Shown: piece after piece, positions 1 to 11,740 of the stretch | How the letters are laid out: each line of letters begins with the position of its first letter | How positions within the stretch are numbered: position 1 is the first letter of the stretch | Assembly: GCA_949987705.1 (NCBI GenBank) | Contig: OX465282.1 | Coordinates: 42,000,039 to 42,064,038 of the forward strand | Length of the DNA: 64,000 nucleotides | DNA from: Thereva unica | Taxonomy: Eukaryota; Arthropoda; Insecta; Diptera; Therevidae | Reading direction: 5' to 3' | The notes under the pieces: generated by a model | What the model was told of the DNA's origin: nothing | The model's input: the letters and a program-made list of their open reading frames with translations, nothing else | Databases searched by the model: none | Translations under genes and position numbers: made by a program

Positions 1-944
1 GGTATGATAAGTAAAACACCATAAGCAATACAATATACTCAGAACATCATTAGGTCCATGGCGGCCTCCTCAGGAGGGTCGGTTACCATTCTCTTCAGAA
101 CCCTTTCGACATGGGTATCAAATGAAAGGGTATGATAAGTAGAGTACCATAAACAATATAGTATGCTCAATATTTCGTTTGGTCCATGGCGGCCATTCCA
201 AGAGGACGGATTAACATTTTCTTCACAACCCCCTCGACATGGGTATCAAACGAAAAGGCATCATAAGTAATGCAATAAGCTATGTCTTTTGATCCATGGC
301 CACCTCCTCAGGAGGGCCGGTTACCATTCTCTTCAGAACCCTTTCGACATAGGTATCAAATGAAAGGGTATGATAAGTAAAACACCATAAGCAATACAAT
401 ATACTCAGAACATCATTAGGTCCATAGCGGCCTCCTCAGGAGGGTGGGTTACCATTCTCTTCAGAACCCTTTCGACCTGGGTATCGAATGAAAGGGTATG
501 ATAAGTAGAATACCATAACCAATATAGTATGCTCAATATTTCGTTTGGTCCATGGCGGCCATTCCAAGAGGACGGATTAACATTTTCTTCACAACCCCCT
601 CGACATGGGTATCAAACGAAAAGGCATCATAAGTAATGCAATAAGCTATGTCTTTAGATCCATGGCCACCTCCTCAGGAGGGCCGGTTACCATTCTCTTC
701 AGAACACTTTCGACATGGGTATCAAATGAAAGGGTATGATAAGTAAAACACCATAAGCAATACAATATACTCAGAACATCATTAGGTCCATAGCGGCCTC
801 CTCAGGAGGGTGGTTTACCATTCTCTTCAGAACCCTTTCGACATGGGTATCGAATGAAAGGGTATGATAAGTAGAATACCATAACCAATATAGTATGCTC
901 AATATTTCGTTTGGTCCATGGCGGCCATCTCAAGATTTGCGGGT
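1..944 (+). repeat. S1 satellite array, trimeric 366 bp higher-order repeat
   Basis: Tandem units of about 122 bp, each with a CCATGGCGGCC or CCATGGCCACC block, a CTCTTCAGAACC or CTTCACAACC block and the core ATGGGTATCAAATGAAAGG. Three unit types alternate in fixed order. The phrase TAGGTCCAT recurs at 51, 417 and 783, exactly 366 bp apart. The array runs in from the left edge, so its true start is unknown. It is not coding: unit length and reading frame do not match and stops are frequent. Confidence 0.93.
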
Positions 945-957
945 TACCATTTTCTTC

Positions 958-1136
958 TCAACGGGACGCGCTGCGCGACTCTACTTACGCGAGTTTGGCC
1001 CCGTTATTCGTTGTGTCTCTCTCTACCCTAAACCATTTCAGTATTCAAGATAAGGAAAGAGAGAGGCTAGCGAGAAACGACTTTCGTCTCCGCGCTATAA
1101 GTGACACCTTGCGGTCGAACCGTGAGACGTAAAATT
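958..1136. repeat. ~170 bp dispersed repeat (R170), copy 1
   Basis: A GC-richer block starting at GGACGCGCTGCGCGAC and ending at CCGTGAGACGTAAAA. It recurs at 7136-7307 with only a few substitutions and one T indel. Both copies lie beside S1-related satellite. I see no tRNA-like promoter boxes in the right order, so I do not call it a SINE; its family is unknown to me. Confidence 0.75.
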
Positions 1137-1140
1137 GTAA

Positions 1141-2062
1141 AATAATGTGGAATAAACTTCCAAAATTACCTCAAAAAGGTAAATGAATCACGTCGCAAGA
1201 TTTCGCGCTTTTCTATCATCAATCTCCCTATTTCGATATTTCTATAATTATTGTCATTATTATATTGTTATTTTGTTTTTAATTTTGCTTAAGCTTTCTT
1301 TTTTAAAAATTGAAAATATATTCAACAAAAGAAGTGAAATCAATTATTGCGTAACAAGTCGTTTGTTTTTTTTATATTAGGTGCAACAAAAAAATCTGGG
1401 GCCTGTATTAAACAAGATTTAAAGGTTGTTAACAACTTACAGTTCTTACGCGGCGAGATATTTCTGTAGTTCATATTATCTAAATAATGTTGAATAAACT
1501 TCCAAAATTACCTCAAAAAGGTAAATGAATCACGTCGCAAGATTTCACGCTTTTCTATCATCAATCTCCCTATTTCGATATTTCTATAATTATTGTCATT
1601 ATTATATTGTTATTTTGTTTTTAATTTTGCTTAAGCTTTCTTTTTTAAAAATTGAAATTATTTTCAACAAAAGAAGCGAAATCAATTATTACGTAACAAA
1701 TCGTTTGTTTTTTTATATTAGGTGCAACAAAAAAATCTGGGGCCTGTATTAAACAAGATTTAAAGGTTGAACAAAGCCGAACTCAATAAGTAATTAACAA
1801 CCTTTAAATCTTGTTTAATACAGGCCCCAGATTTTTTTGTTGCACCTAATATAAAAAAACAAACGATTTGTTACGTAATAATTGATTTCGCTTCTTTTGT
1901 TGAAAATAATTTCAATTTTTAAAAAAGAAAGCTTAAGCAAAATTAAAAACAAAATAACAATATAATAATGACAATAATTATAGAAATATCGAAATAGGGA
2001 GATTGATGATAGAAAAGCGTGAAATCTTGCGACGTGATTCATTTACCTTTTTGAGGTAATTT
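1141..2062. mobile_element. Foldback element F, copy 1
   Basis: A long palindrome centred near 1784: the sequence around 1506-1780 is repeated as its reverse complement at 1788-2062. The left side holds two tandem ~342 bp units (starts near 1141 and 1483), so one arm is internally duplicated, as in Drosophila FB-type foldback elements (family knowledge). The centre is an unpaired spacer of about 30 bp. No transposase is encoded. Short reading frames in the arms appear in both orientations and are by-products of the palindrome. Confidence 0.85.
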
Positions 2063-2700
2063 TGGTTATAATTTTATTTGCATTTGTTATATATTATTAA
2101 AACTCAAGACTTCAAAATGATAATATTGAAACTCACTTTTATATTTATTTTTCTAGCGGTAATGTATTTATTATTTAATAACAGGTATGTTATCCTTATG
2201 CTTCAGCTATGCTACACATTTTTTAATTATAATTTTATTTGCATTGGTTAAATATTAATAAAACTCAAGACTTCAAAATGTTAACATTGAAACTCACTTT
2301 GCCCGAAAATCGCCTGCCGTCGGTTACATTTAAAACAATACTTTATTCTTTAACTTAACTTTATTCAAAACAAACACCGCCCGTCGCCGGTTAAGGATGG
2401 AACAACACTTTTTTTGGATTTGGGTACACGCCCGCCGCGGATGATGGTTTAGACAACACTTAATTGACTTATTAATTATCACGCCAACGAGCCCGGTCGT
2501 GATTCGGAAAAAGGGAAAAACTTTTCCCACGCCGCAACGCAAGGAACTGCCGATCTTGGCAAAAACAGATTTTCTTCCATTATATTATTATGTAGTACAC
2601 AGACCAGATCCCAGCTGAAACCTGACACCCGAGTCTGATAAGACTTGAGTGTGGATCGCTGGTAATTTTGTCCGTTAAATTATCACCGTGGATTCTTTTT
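2063..2700. other. Unassigned spacer with a ~75 bp direct repeat
   Basis: No gene recognised. A ~75 bp phrase starting ATAATTTTATTTGCATT occurs at about 2067 and again at about 2231. The part from 2310 to 2690 is less AT-rich but contains no convincing reading frame. It ends in a T run (2696-2700) at which element X begins. Confidence 0.6.
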
Positions 2701-2715
2701 AAATTCTTTTATTTA

Positions 2716-3958
2716 ACTTGCACTGTTTGTCGTCAAATCTTGGAAGTTAAATTTGACCCACTTCCCGGTTTCGGATAGAGCTGAAATTTTGCATACACGT
2801 TTAGTTTGGATGACAATGCAATCTGGCCATTTTGTAAAAATATCAAGATAGCGGTTCCAAAATGGCGCCCGCTTTTATTTTACTTACACTGTTTGTCGTC
2901 AAATCTTGGAAGTTAAATTTGACCCACTTCCCGGTTTCGGATAGAGCTGAAATTTTGCATACACGTTTAGTTTGGCTAACAATGCAATCTGGCCATTTTG
3001 TAAAAATATCAAGATGGCGGTTCCAAAATGGCGCCCGATTTTTGAAATTGTGCTCCGCGGCCCTTTGAAATGGGTATCAAATGAAAGGATATGACAGGTA
3101 GAACACAATAAGCTATGTGGCGTCATTCCAAATTCAAAATGGCGGACAACACTTACACTGTTTGTCGTCAAATCTTGGAAGTTAAATTTGACCCACTTCC
3201 CGGTTTCGGATAGAGCTGAAATTTTGCATACACGTTTAGTTTGGATGACAATGCAATCTGGCCATTTTGTAAAAATATCAAGATGGCGGTTCCAAAATGG
3301 CGCCCGATTTTTGAAATTGTGCTCCGCGGCCCTCTGACATGGGTATCAAATGAAAGGATATGACAGGTAGAACACAATAAGCTATGTGGCGTCATTCTAA
3401 ATTCAAAATGACGGCCAACACTTGCACTGTTTGTCGTCAAATCTTGGAAGTTAAATTTGACCCACTTCCCGGTTTCGGATAGAGCTGAAATTTTGCATAC
3501 ACGTTTAGTTTGGGTGACAATGCAATCTGGCCATTTTGTAAAAATATGAAGATGGCGGTTCCAAAATGGCGCCCGATTTTTGAAATTGTGCTCCGCGGCC
3601 CTCTGACATGGGTATCAAATGAAAGGATATGACAGGTAGAACACAATAAGCTATGTGGCGTCATTCCAAATTCAAAATGGCGGCCAACACTTACACTGTT
3701 TGTCGTCAAATCTTGGAAGTTAAATTTGACCCACTTCCCGGTTTCGGATAGAGCTGAAATTTTGCATACACGTTTAGTTTGGATGACAATGCAATCTGGC
3801 CATTTTGTAAAAATATCAAGATGGCGGTTCCAAAATGGCGCCCGATTTTTGAAATTGTGCTCCGCGGCCCTCTGACATGGGTATTAAATGAAAGGATATG
3901 ACAGGTAGAACACAATAAGCTATGTGGCGTCATTCCAAATTCAAAATGGCGGCCAACA
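2716..3958 (+). repeat. S3 tandem array, 269 bp unit, in element X copy a
   Basis: Identical landmarks recur every 269 bp (2899, 3168, 3437, 3706). Each unit runs from CTTACACTGTTTGTCGTCAA through GAAATTTTGCATACACG and AAGATGGCGG to ATGGGTATCAAATGAAAGG and AAAATGGCGGCC. A first, shortened unit (2716-2883) lacks its 3' third. Open frames on the minus strand depend on TTG starts, and 269 is not a multiple of three, so I do not call genes here. Confidence 0.93.
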
Positions 3959-4519
3959 CTAAATTGCGGAAAGCTTATAATAGACTAAAAAGTAGAAAAT
4001 ATAACCGATCAACTTCCAATTTTGCACACACTCGTAGTTCGGGTGGTTAATGTGTATGAATGATGAGATGAATAGTTGAGTTAAGGGTGAGTTGATAATA
4101 AAGAAGCAATACACGTTACAAAAAATCACAAACAAACACAGAGATGCTGCTGTCAACTAAATTCAACTACTCAAATACTGAACTTATGTCCGTATGCATA
4201 ATTTCAACTAAACCCAGGTAGCAGAGCTGAGTCGAGTTCAGTCAACCTTAACCCAACTCGACTCCCGTTTACATGTAGTTAGACTTGGGTTCAACTTGAG
4301 TTCAACTCATCATGTATAAGTACTAAATGCAATTTGACCTTTTTGTAAAAAAATCAAGAAGACGGTTCCGAGATGGCGGCCGTTTTTGCAATTATGTTCC
4401 ACCGAGCCCACGACATGGGTATCAAATGAATACAGTAAACTGTGTGACGTAATTTTAAATCTAATAGAATTGCCATCATAAAATGGCGGAATACATATAA
4501 TAAACTAAAAAGTAGAAAA

Positions 4520-4914
4520 TAAAATAAATGGTTAAAAAAATTTTTTAAAAAAAATTCTTTTCATTAACTAAAAAATGTACTGAAAAGTAAAAAATAAAAA
4601 ATATTTTAAAGAAAGCGTGGAATTTCAATTTTAATGGAAAAGTTAATTAAAAGAATGGCGCATTTTTCATCAAAAAATTTTGTTAGCATTTGAAATTAAC
4701 AAAGCAAAAAATTGAGGGTTATTGTAAATCTCACGCGATTTACAGTTATATTTTCAATTTTTGATGAAAAATGCGCCATTCTTTTAATTAACTTTTTCAT
4801 TAAAATTGAAATTCCACGCTTTCTTTAAAATATTTTTTATTTTTTACTTTTCAGTACATTTTTTAGTTAATGAAAAGAATTTTTTTTAAAAAATTTTTTT
4901 AACCATTTATTTTA
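4520..4914. repeat. Palindromic tail of element X copy a
   Basis: The left arm from AAAATAAATGGTTAAAA to about 4680 is repeated as its reverse complement from about 4753 to CCATTTATTTT at 4914. The loop holds the phrase TTGAGGGTTATTGTAAATC. Very AT-rich, no coding content. It could be a terminal-inverted-repeat element that became one end of X. Confidence 0.85.
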
Positions 4915-4916
4915 TT

Positions 4917-6937
4917 AAATTCTTTTATTTAACTTGCACTGTTTGTCGTCAAATCTTGGAAGTTAAATTTGACCCACTTCCCGGTTTCGGATAGAGCTGA
5001 AATTTTGCATACACGTTTAGTTTGGATGACAATGCAATCTGGCCATTTTGTAAAAATATCAAGATAGCGGTTCCAAAATGGCGCCCGCTTTTATTTTACT
5101 TACACTGTTTGTCGTCAAATCTTGGAAGTTAAATTTGACCCACTTCCCGGTTTCGGATAGAGCTGAAATTTTGCATACACGTTTAGTTTGGATAACAATG
5201 CAATCTGGCCATTTTGTAAAAATATCAAGATGGCGGTTCCAAAATGGCGCCCGATTTTTGAAATTGTGCTCCGCGGCCCTTTGAAATGGGTATCAAATGA
5301 AAGGATATGACAGGTAGAACACAATAAACTATGTGGCGTCATTCCAAATTCAAAATGGCGGACAACACTTACACTGTTTGTCGTCAAATCTTGGAAGTTA
5401 AATTTGACCCACTTCCCGGTTTCGGATAGAGCTGAAATTTTGCATACACGTTTAGTTTGGATGACAATGCAATCTGGCCATTTTGTAAAAATATCATGAT
5501 GGCGGTTCCAAAATGGCGCCCGATTTTTGAAATTGTGCTCCGCGGCCCTCTGACATGGGTATCAAATGAAAGGATATGACAGGTAGAACACAATAAGCTA
5601 TGTGGCGTCATTCTAAATTCAAAATGGCGGCCAACACTTGCACTGTTTGTCGTCAAATCTTGGAAGTTAAATTTGACCCACTTCCCGGTTTCGGAGAGAG
5701 CTGAAATTTTGCATACACGTTTAGTTTGGATGACAATGCAATCTGGCCATTTTGTAAAAATATCAAGATGGCGGTTCCAAAATGGCGCCCGATTTTTGAA
5801 ATTGTGCTCCGCGGCCCTCTGACATGGGTATTAAATGAAAGGATATGACAGGTAGAACACAATAAGCTATGTGGCGTCATTCCAAATTCAAAATGGCGGC
5901 CAACACTAAATTGCGGAAAGCTTATAATAGACTAAAAAGTAGAAAATATAACCGATCAACTTCCAATTTTGCACACACTCGTAGTTCGGGTGGTTAATGT
6001 GTATGAATGATGAGATGAATAGTTGAGTTAAGGGTGAGTTGATAATAAAGAAGCAATACACGTTACAAAAAATCACAAACAAACACAGAGATGCTGCTGT
6101 CAACTAAATTCAACTACTCAAATACTGAACTCATGTCCGTATGCATAATTTCAACTAAACCCAGGTAGCAGAGCTGAGTCGAGTTCAGTCAACCTTAACC
6201 CAACTCGACTCCCGTTTACATGTAGTTAGACTTGGGTTCAACTTGAGTTCAACTCATCATGTATAAGTACTAAATGCAATTTGACCTTTTTGTAAAAAAA
6301 TCAAGAAGACGGTTCCGAGATGGCGGCCGTTTTTGCAATTATGTTCCACCGAGCCCACGACATGGGTATCAAATGAATACAGTAAACTGTGTAACGTAAT
6401 TTTAAATCTAATAGAATTGCCATCATAAAATGGCGGAATACATATAATAAACTAAAAAGTAGAAAATAAAATAAATGGTTAAAAAAATTTTTTAAAAAAA
6501 ATTCTTTTCATTAACTAAAAAATGTACTGAAAAGTAAAAAATAAACAATATTTTAAAGAAAGCGTGAAATTTAAATTTTAATGAAAAAGTTAATTAAAAG
6601 AATGGCGCATTTTTCATCAAAAAATTTTGTTAGAATTTGAAATTAACAAAGCAAAAAATTGAGGGTTATTGTAAATCTCACGCGATTTACAGTTATATTT
6701 CCAATTTTTGATGAAAAATGCGCCATTCTTTTAATTAACTTTTTCATTAAAATTGAAATTTCACGCTTTCTTTAAAATATTGTTTATTTTTTACTTTTCA
6801 GTACATTTTTTAGTTAATGAAAAGAATTTTTTTTAAAAAATTTTTTTAACCATTTATTTTATTTTCTACTTTTTAGTTTATTATATATTAATGAAAAGAA
6901 TTTTTTTTAAAAAATTTTTTTAACCATTTATTTTTTT
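4917..6937. mobile_element. Element X, copy b
   Basis: Directly abuts copy a. It has the same AAATTCTTTTATTTAACTT head, the same shortened first S3 unit, three full 269 bp units (5115, 5384 and 5653 landmarks), the same middle part and a palindrome extended by about 35 bp per side. It ends TTAACCATTTATTTTTTT. A 12 bp head-like scrap AAATTCTTTTAT follows at 6938-6949. It has one S3 unit fewer than copy a. Confidence 0.85.
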
Positions 6938-6949
6938 AAATTCTTTTAT

Positions 6950-7135
6950 CAAGGGTCGCGCAAGCGACCCGACCGTTGCAAGGTTAAAAAGGTTATATAA
7001 AATAATAAATTTTAAAATAATATAAAAAAAAATAAATCAATTTAAAATAATAAAAAAAAATAAATCAAAAAAATAAATCAATAAAAAAAATAAAAAAAAG
7101 AAAAATAAAAAACAAAGAATCAAAGTCCAAGAAAG
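6950..7135. other. A-rich low-complexity spacer
   Basis: Starts with a GC hairpin-like scrap (GGGTCGCGCAAGCGACCC, a near-perfect inverted repeat), then continues as runs of A with TAAAT and AATAA phrases up to the R170 repeat. Nothing coding is seen. Confidence 0.7.
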
Positions 7136-7307
7136 GACGCGCTGCGCGACTATACTTACGCGAGTTTGGCCCCGTTATTCGTTGTGTCTCTCTCTACCCT
7201 AAACCATTTTCAGTATTCAAGATAAGGACAGAGAGAGGCTAGCGAGAAACGACTTTCGTCTCCGCGCCATAAGTGACACCTTGCGGTCGAACCGTGAGAC
7301 GTAAAAC
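7136..7307. repeat. R170 dispersed repeat, copy 2
   Basis: Near-identical second copy of the block at 958-1136, with a few substitutions (for example GCGACTATAC for GCGACTCTAC). Again it sits next to S-type satellite. Confidence 0.75.
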
Positions 7308-7680
7308 GTTGTCAAGGGTAGCGGAATACTAGATTCTATGAAATTGACTTTTTTAAAACGTTTTTTGTATGTTTTTAGCTCGCTTTCTTGTCTGTCTGTT
7401 TGTCCGGTACAAATCTTGCAATCGATTTTTTGACTACTGCCGGTTACCCGATCACCCTGAAATTTTGCACACAGCTTCAGCTCCGATGACAATACAATAT
7501 GGTATACTCATTATACCGTTAGATCAATGGCGGAGGACTCTAGACGACGGATTACTGTTTTCTTCTCGGAACAAATTTTGCATTCGATTTTTCAAATACT
7601 TCCGGATATCCAATCATGGTGAAATTTTGCACACAGCTTTAGCTGTGATGACAATGCAATATGGTACATACCTTTAGTCC
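7308..7680 (+). repeat. Degenerate S3/S1-like satellite units
   Basis: Two diverged units, each with the order CTGAAATTTTGCACACAGC, GATGACAATRCAATATGG, ATGGCGGAGG-type block, as in S3. They lead directly into the S1 array. They look like an intermediate between the 269 bp and ~122 bp families. Confidence 0.65.
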
Positions 7681-10600
7681 ATGGAGGCCGTCTCAGGAGG
7701 GCGGACTGAAATATTCTTCACAAACCGTTCGACATGGATATTAAATGAAATGGTATGATAAGTAGAACACCATAAGCAATATAGTATACTCAATTTATCG
7801 TTTGGTCCATGGCGGTCATCTCCAGAGGGCGGATTACCGTGATCCATGGCGGCCTCCTCAGGAGGGTGGGTTACCATTCTCTTCAGAGCACTTTCGACAT
7901 GGGTATCAAATGAAAGGGTATGATAATTAGAAAACAATAAGCAATCTAGTATACTCAATATTTCGTTTGGTCCATGGCGGCCATCTCAAGAGGACCGATT
8001 AACATTTTCTTCACAACCCCCTCGACATGGGTATCAAACGAAAGGGCATCAAAAGTAATGCAATAAGCTATGTCTTTAGATCCATGGCCACCTCCTCAGG
8101 AGGGCCGGTTACCATTCTCTTCAGAACCCTTTCGACATGGGTATCAAATGAAAGGGTATGATAAGTAAAACACCATAAGCAATACAATATACTCAGAACA
8201 TCATTAGGTCCATGGCGGCCTCCTCAGGAGGGTGGGTTACCATTCTCTTCAGAGCCCTTTCGACATGGGTATCAAATGAAAGGGTATGATAATTAGAAAA
8301 CAATAAGCAATATAGTATACTCAATATTTCGTTTGGTCCATGGCGGCCATCTCAAGAGGACGGATTAACATTTTCTTCACAACCCCCTCGACATGGGTAT
8401 CAAACGAAATCAAACGAAAGGGCATCAAAAGTAATGCAATAAACTATGTCTTTAGATCCATGGCCACCTCCTCAGGAGGGCCGGTTACCATTCTCTTCAG
8501 AACCCTTTCGACATGGGTATCAAATGAAAGGGTATGATAACTAAAACACCATAAGCAATACAATATACTCAGAACATCATTAGGTCCATGGCGGCCTCCT
8601 CAGGAGGGTCGGCTACCATTCTCTTCAGAACCCTTTCGACATGGGTATCAAATGAAAGGGTATGATAAGTAGAATACCATAACCAATATAGTATGCTCAA
8701 CATTTCGTTTGGTCCATGGCGGCCATCTCAAGAGGACGGATTAACATTTCTTTCAGAACCCCCTAGACATGGGTATCAAACGAAAGGCCATCAAAAGTAT
8801 TGCAATAAGCTATGTCTTTAGATCCATGGCGACCTCCTCAGGAGGGCCGGTTACCATTCTCTTCAGACCACTTTCTACATGGGTATAAAATGAAAGGGTA
8901 TGATAAGTAAAACACCATAAGCAATACAATATACTCAGAACATCATTAGGTCCATGGCGGCCTCCTCAGGAGGGTGGGCTATCATTCTCTTCAGAACCCT
9001 TTCGACATGGGTATCGAATGAAAGGGTATGATAAGTAGAATACCATAACCAATATAGTATGCTCAATATTTCGTTTGGTCCATGGCGGCCATCTCAAGAG
9101 GACGGATTAACATTTCTTTCAGAACCCCCTCGACATGGGTATCAAACGAAAGGCCATCATAAGTAATGCAATAAGCTATGTCTTTAGATCCATGGCCACC
9201 TCCTCAGGAGGGCCGGATACCATTCTCTTCAGAACCCTTTCGACATAGGTATCAAATGAAAGGGTATGATAAGTAAAACACCATAAGCAATACAATATAC
9301 TCAGAACATCATTAGGTCCAAGGCGGCCTCCTCAGGAGGGTCGGTTATCATTCTCTTCAGAACCCTTTCGACATGGGTATCAAATGAAAGGGTATGATAA
9401 GTAGAATACCATAACCAATATAGTATGCTCAACATTTCGTTTGGTCCATGGCGGCCATCAGGCCATCATCCAAGAGGACGGATTAACATTTCTTTCAGAA
9501 CCCCCTAGACATGGGTATCAAACGAAAGGCCATCAAAAGTATTGCAATAAGCTATGTCTTTAGATCCATGGCCACCTCCTCAGGAGGGCCGGTTACCATT
9601 CTCTTCAGAACACTTTCGACATGGGTATAAAATGAAAGGGTATGATAAGTAAAACACCATAAGCAATACAATATACTCAGAACATCATTAGGTCCATGGC
9701 GGCCTCCTCAGGAGGGTGGGTTATCATTCTCTTCAGAACCCTTTCGACATGGGTATCGAATGAAAGGGTATGATAAGTAGAATACCATAACCAATATAGT
9801 ATGTTCAATATTTCGTTTGGTCCATGGCGACCATCTCAAGAGGACGGATTAACATTTTTTTCAGAACCCCCTCGACATGGGTATCAAACGAAAGGCCATC
9901 ATAAGTAATGCAATAAGCTATGTCTTTAGATCCATGGCCACCTCCTCAGGAGGGCCGGATACCATTCTCTTCAGAACCCTTTCGACATAGGTATCAAATG
10001 AAAGGGTATGATAAGTAAAACACCATAAGCAATACAATATACTCAGAACATCATTAGGTCCATGGCGGCCTCCTCAGGAGGGTCGGTTACCATTCTCTTC
10101 AGAACCCTTTCGACATGGGTATCAAATGAAAGGGTATGATAAGTAGAATACCATAAATAATATAGTATGCTCAATATTTCGTTTGGTCCATGGCGGCCAT
10201 TCCAAGAGGACGGATTAACATTTTCTTCACAACCCCCTCGACATGGGTATCAAACGAAAAGGCATCATAAGTAATGCAATAAGCTATGTCTTTAGATCCA
10301 TGGCCACCTCCTCAGGAGGGCCGGTTACCATTCTCTTCAGAACCCTTTCGACATAGGTATCAAATGAAAGGGTATGATAAGTAAAACACCATAAGCAATA
10401 CAATATACTCAGAACATCATTAGGTCCATAGCGGCCTCCTCAGGAGGGTGGGTTACCATTCTCTTCAGAACCCTTTCGACATGGGTATCGAATGAAAGGG
10501 TATGATAAGTAGAATACCATAACCAATATAGTATGCTCAATATTTCGTTTGGTCCATGGCGGCCATTCCAAGAGGACGGATTAACATTTTCTTCACAACC

Positions 10601-11740
10601 CCCTCGACATGGGTATCAAACGAAAAGGCATCATAAGTAATGCAATAAGCTATGTCTTTAGATCCATGGCCACCTCCTCAGGAGGGCCGGTTACCATTCT
10701 CTTCAGAACACTTTCGACATGGGTATCAAATGAAAGGGTATGATAAGTAAAACACCATAAGCAATACAATATACTCAGAACATCATTAGGTCCATAGCGG
10801 CCTCCTCAGGAGGGTGGGTTACCATTCTCTTCAGAACCCTTTCGACATGGGTATCGAATGAAAAGGTATGATAAGTAAAACACCATAATCAATACAATAT
10901 ACTCAGAACATCATTAGGTCCATAGCGGCCTCCTCAGGAGGGTGGGTTACCATTCTCTTCAGAACCCTTTCGACATGGGTATCGAATGAAAGGGTATGAT
11001 AAGTAGAATACCATAACCAATATAGTATGCTCAATATTTCGTTTGGTCCATGGCGGCCATTCCAAGAGGACGGATTAACATTTTCTTCACAACCCCCTCG
11101 ACATGGGTATCAAACGAAAAGGCATCATAAGTAATGCAATAAGCTATGTCTTTAGATCCATGGCCACCTCCTCAGGAGGGCCGGTTACCATTCTCTTCAG
11201 AACCCTTTCGACATAGGTATCAAATGAAAGGGTATGATAAGTAAAACACCATAAGCAATACAATATACTCAGAACATCATTAGGTCCATAGCGGCCTACT
11301 CAGGAGGGTGGGTTACCATTCTCTTCAGAACCCTTTCGACATGGGTATCGAATGAAAGGGTATGATAAGTAGAATACCATAACCAATATAGTATGCTCAA
11401 TATTTCGTTTGGTCCATGGCGGCCATTCCAAGAGGACGGAATAACATTTTCTTCACAACCCCCTCGACATGGGTATCAAACGAAAAGGCATCATAAGTAA
11501 TGCAATAAGCTATGTCTTTAGATCCATGACCACCTCCTCAGGAGGGCCGGTTACCATTCTCTTCAGAACACTTTCGACATGGGTATCAAATGAAAGGGTA
11601 TGATAAGTAAAACACCATAAGCAATACAATATACTCAGAACATCATTAGGTCCATAGCGGCCTCCTCAGGAGGGTGGGTTACCATTCTTTTCAGAGCCCT
11701 TTCGACATGGGTATCGAATGAAAGGGTATGATAAGTAGAA
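7681..11740 (+). repeat. S1 satellite array, second block (~4 kb)
   Basis: About 33 units of ~122 bp in the same trimeric order as 1-944. TAGGTCCAT phrases recur about every 366-374 bp (near 8205, 8581, 8947). Some units carry local insertions, such as a doubled GGCCATCA block near 9452 and a doubled TCAAACGAAA at 8400. The array stops abruptly inside a unit at about 11740, where foldback element F copy 2 starts. Confidence 0.93.

Larger units (their letters stand above)
2701..4916. mobile_element. Element X, copy a (S3 units plus palindrome)
   Basis: Starts AAATTCTTTTATTTAACTT after a TTTTT run. Contents: a truncated S3 unit, four full 269 bp S3 units (2.88-3.96 kb), a middle part with degenerate S3-like phrases (3.96-4.5 kb), and a palindrome (4.52-4.91 kb). 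It ends TTAACCATTTATTTTATT. The whole block is repeated at 14385-16600 with no difference that I could see. The boundaries are supported by copy e at 33756, where an empty site exists. No protein is encoded; probably a non-autonomous element of unknown class. Confidence 0.85.

Noticed and set aside
1183..2042. Hydrophobic 65-75 codon membrane peptide encoded on both strands
   Set aside because: The same sequence appears in both orientations because it is the arm of a palindrome; AT-rich DNA gives Phe/Tyr/Ile-rich translations.
2310..2700. rRNA-like sequence in the less AT-rich spacer
   Set aside because: I could not match it to any conserved rRNA core; the base composition alone is not evidence.
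2899..3933. Conserved ~90-codon open frames on the minus strand in every S3 unit
   Set aside because: They start with TTG, the unit length (269) is not a multiple of three, neighbouring frames merely touch, and the protein shows no domain. They are open by chance and repeated by satellite copying.
7674..11740. CRISPR-like array (regular repeats with variable spacers)
   Set aside because: The whole unit is repetitive, units are ~122 bp without unique spacers, and the context is eukaryotic.
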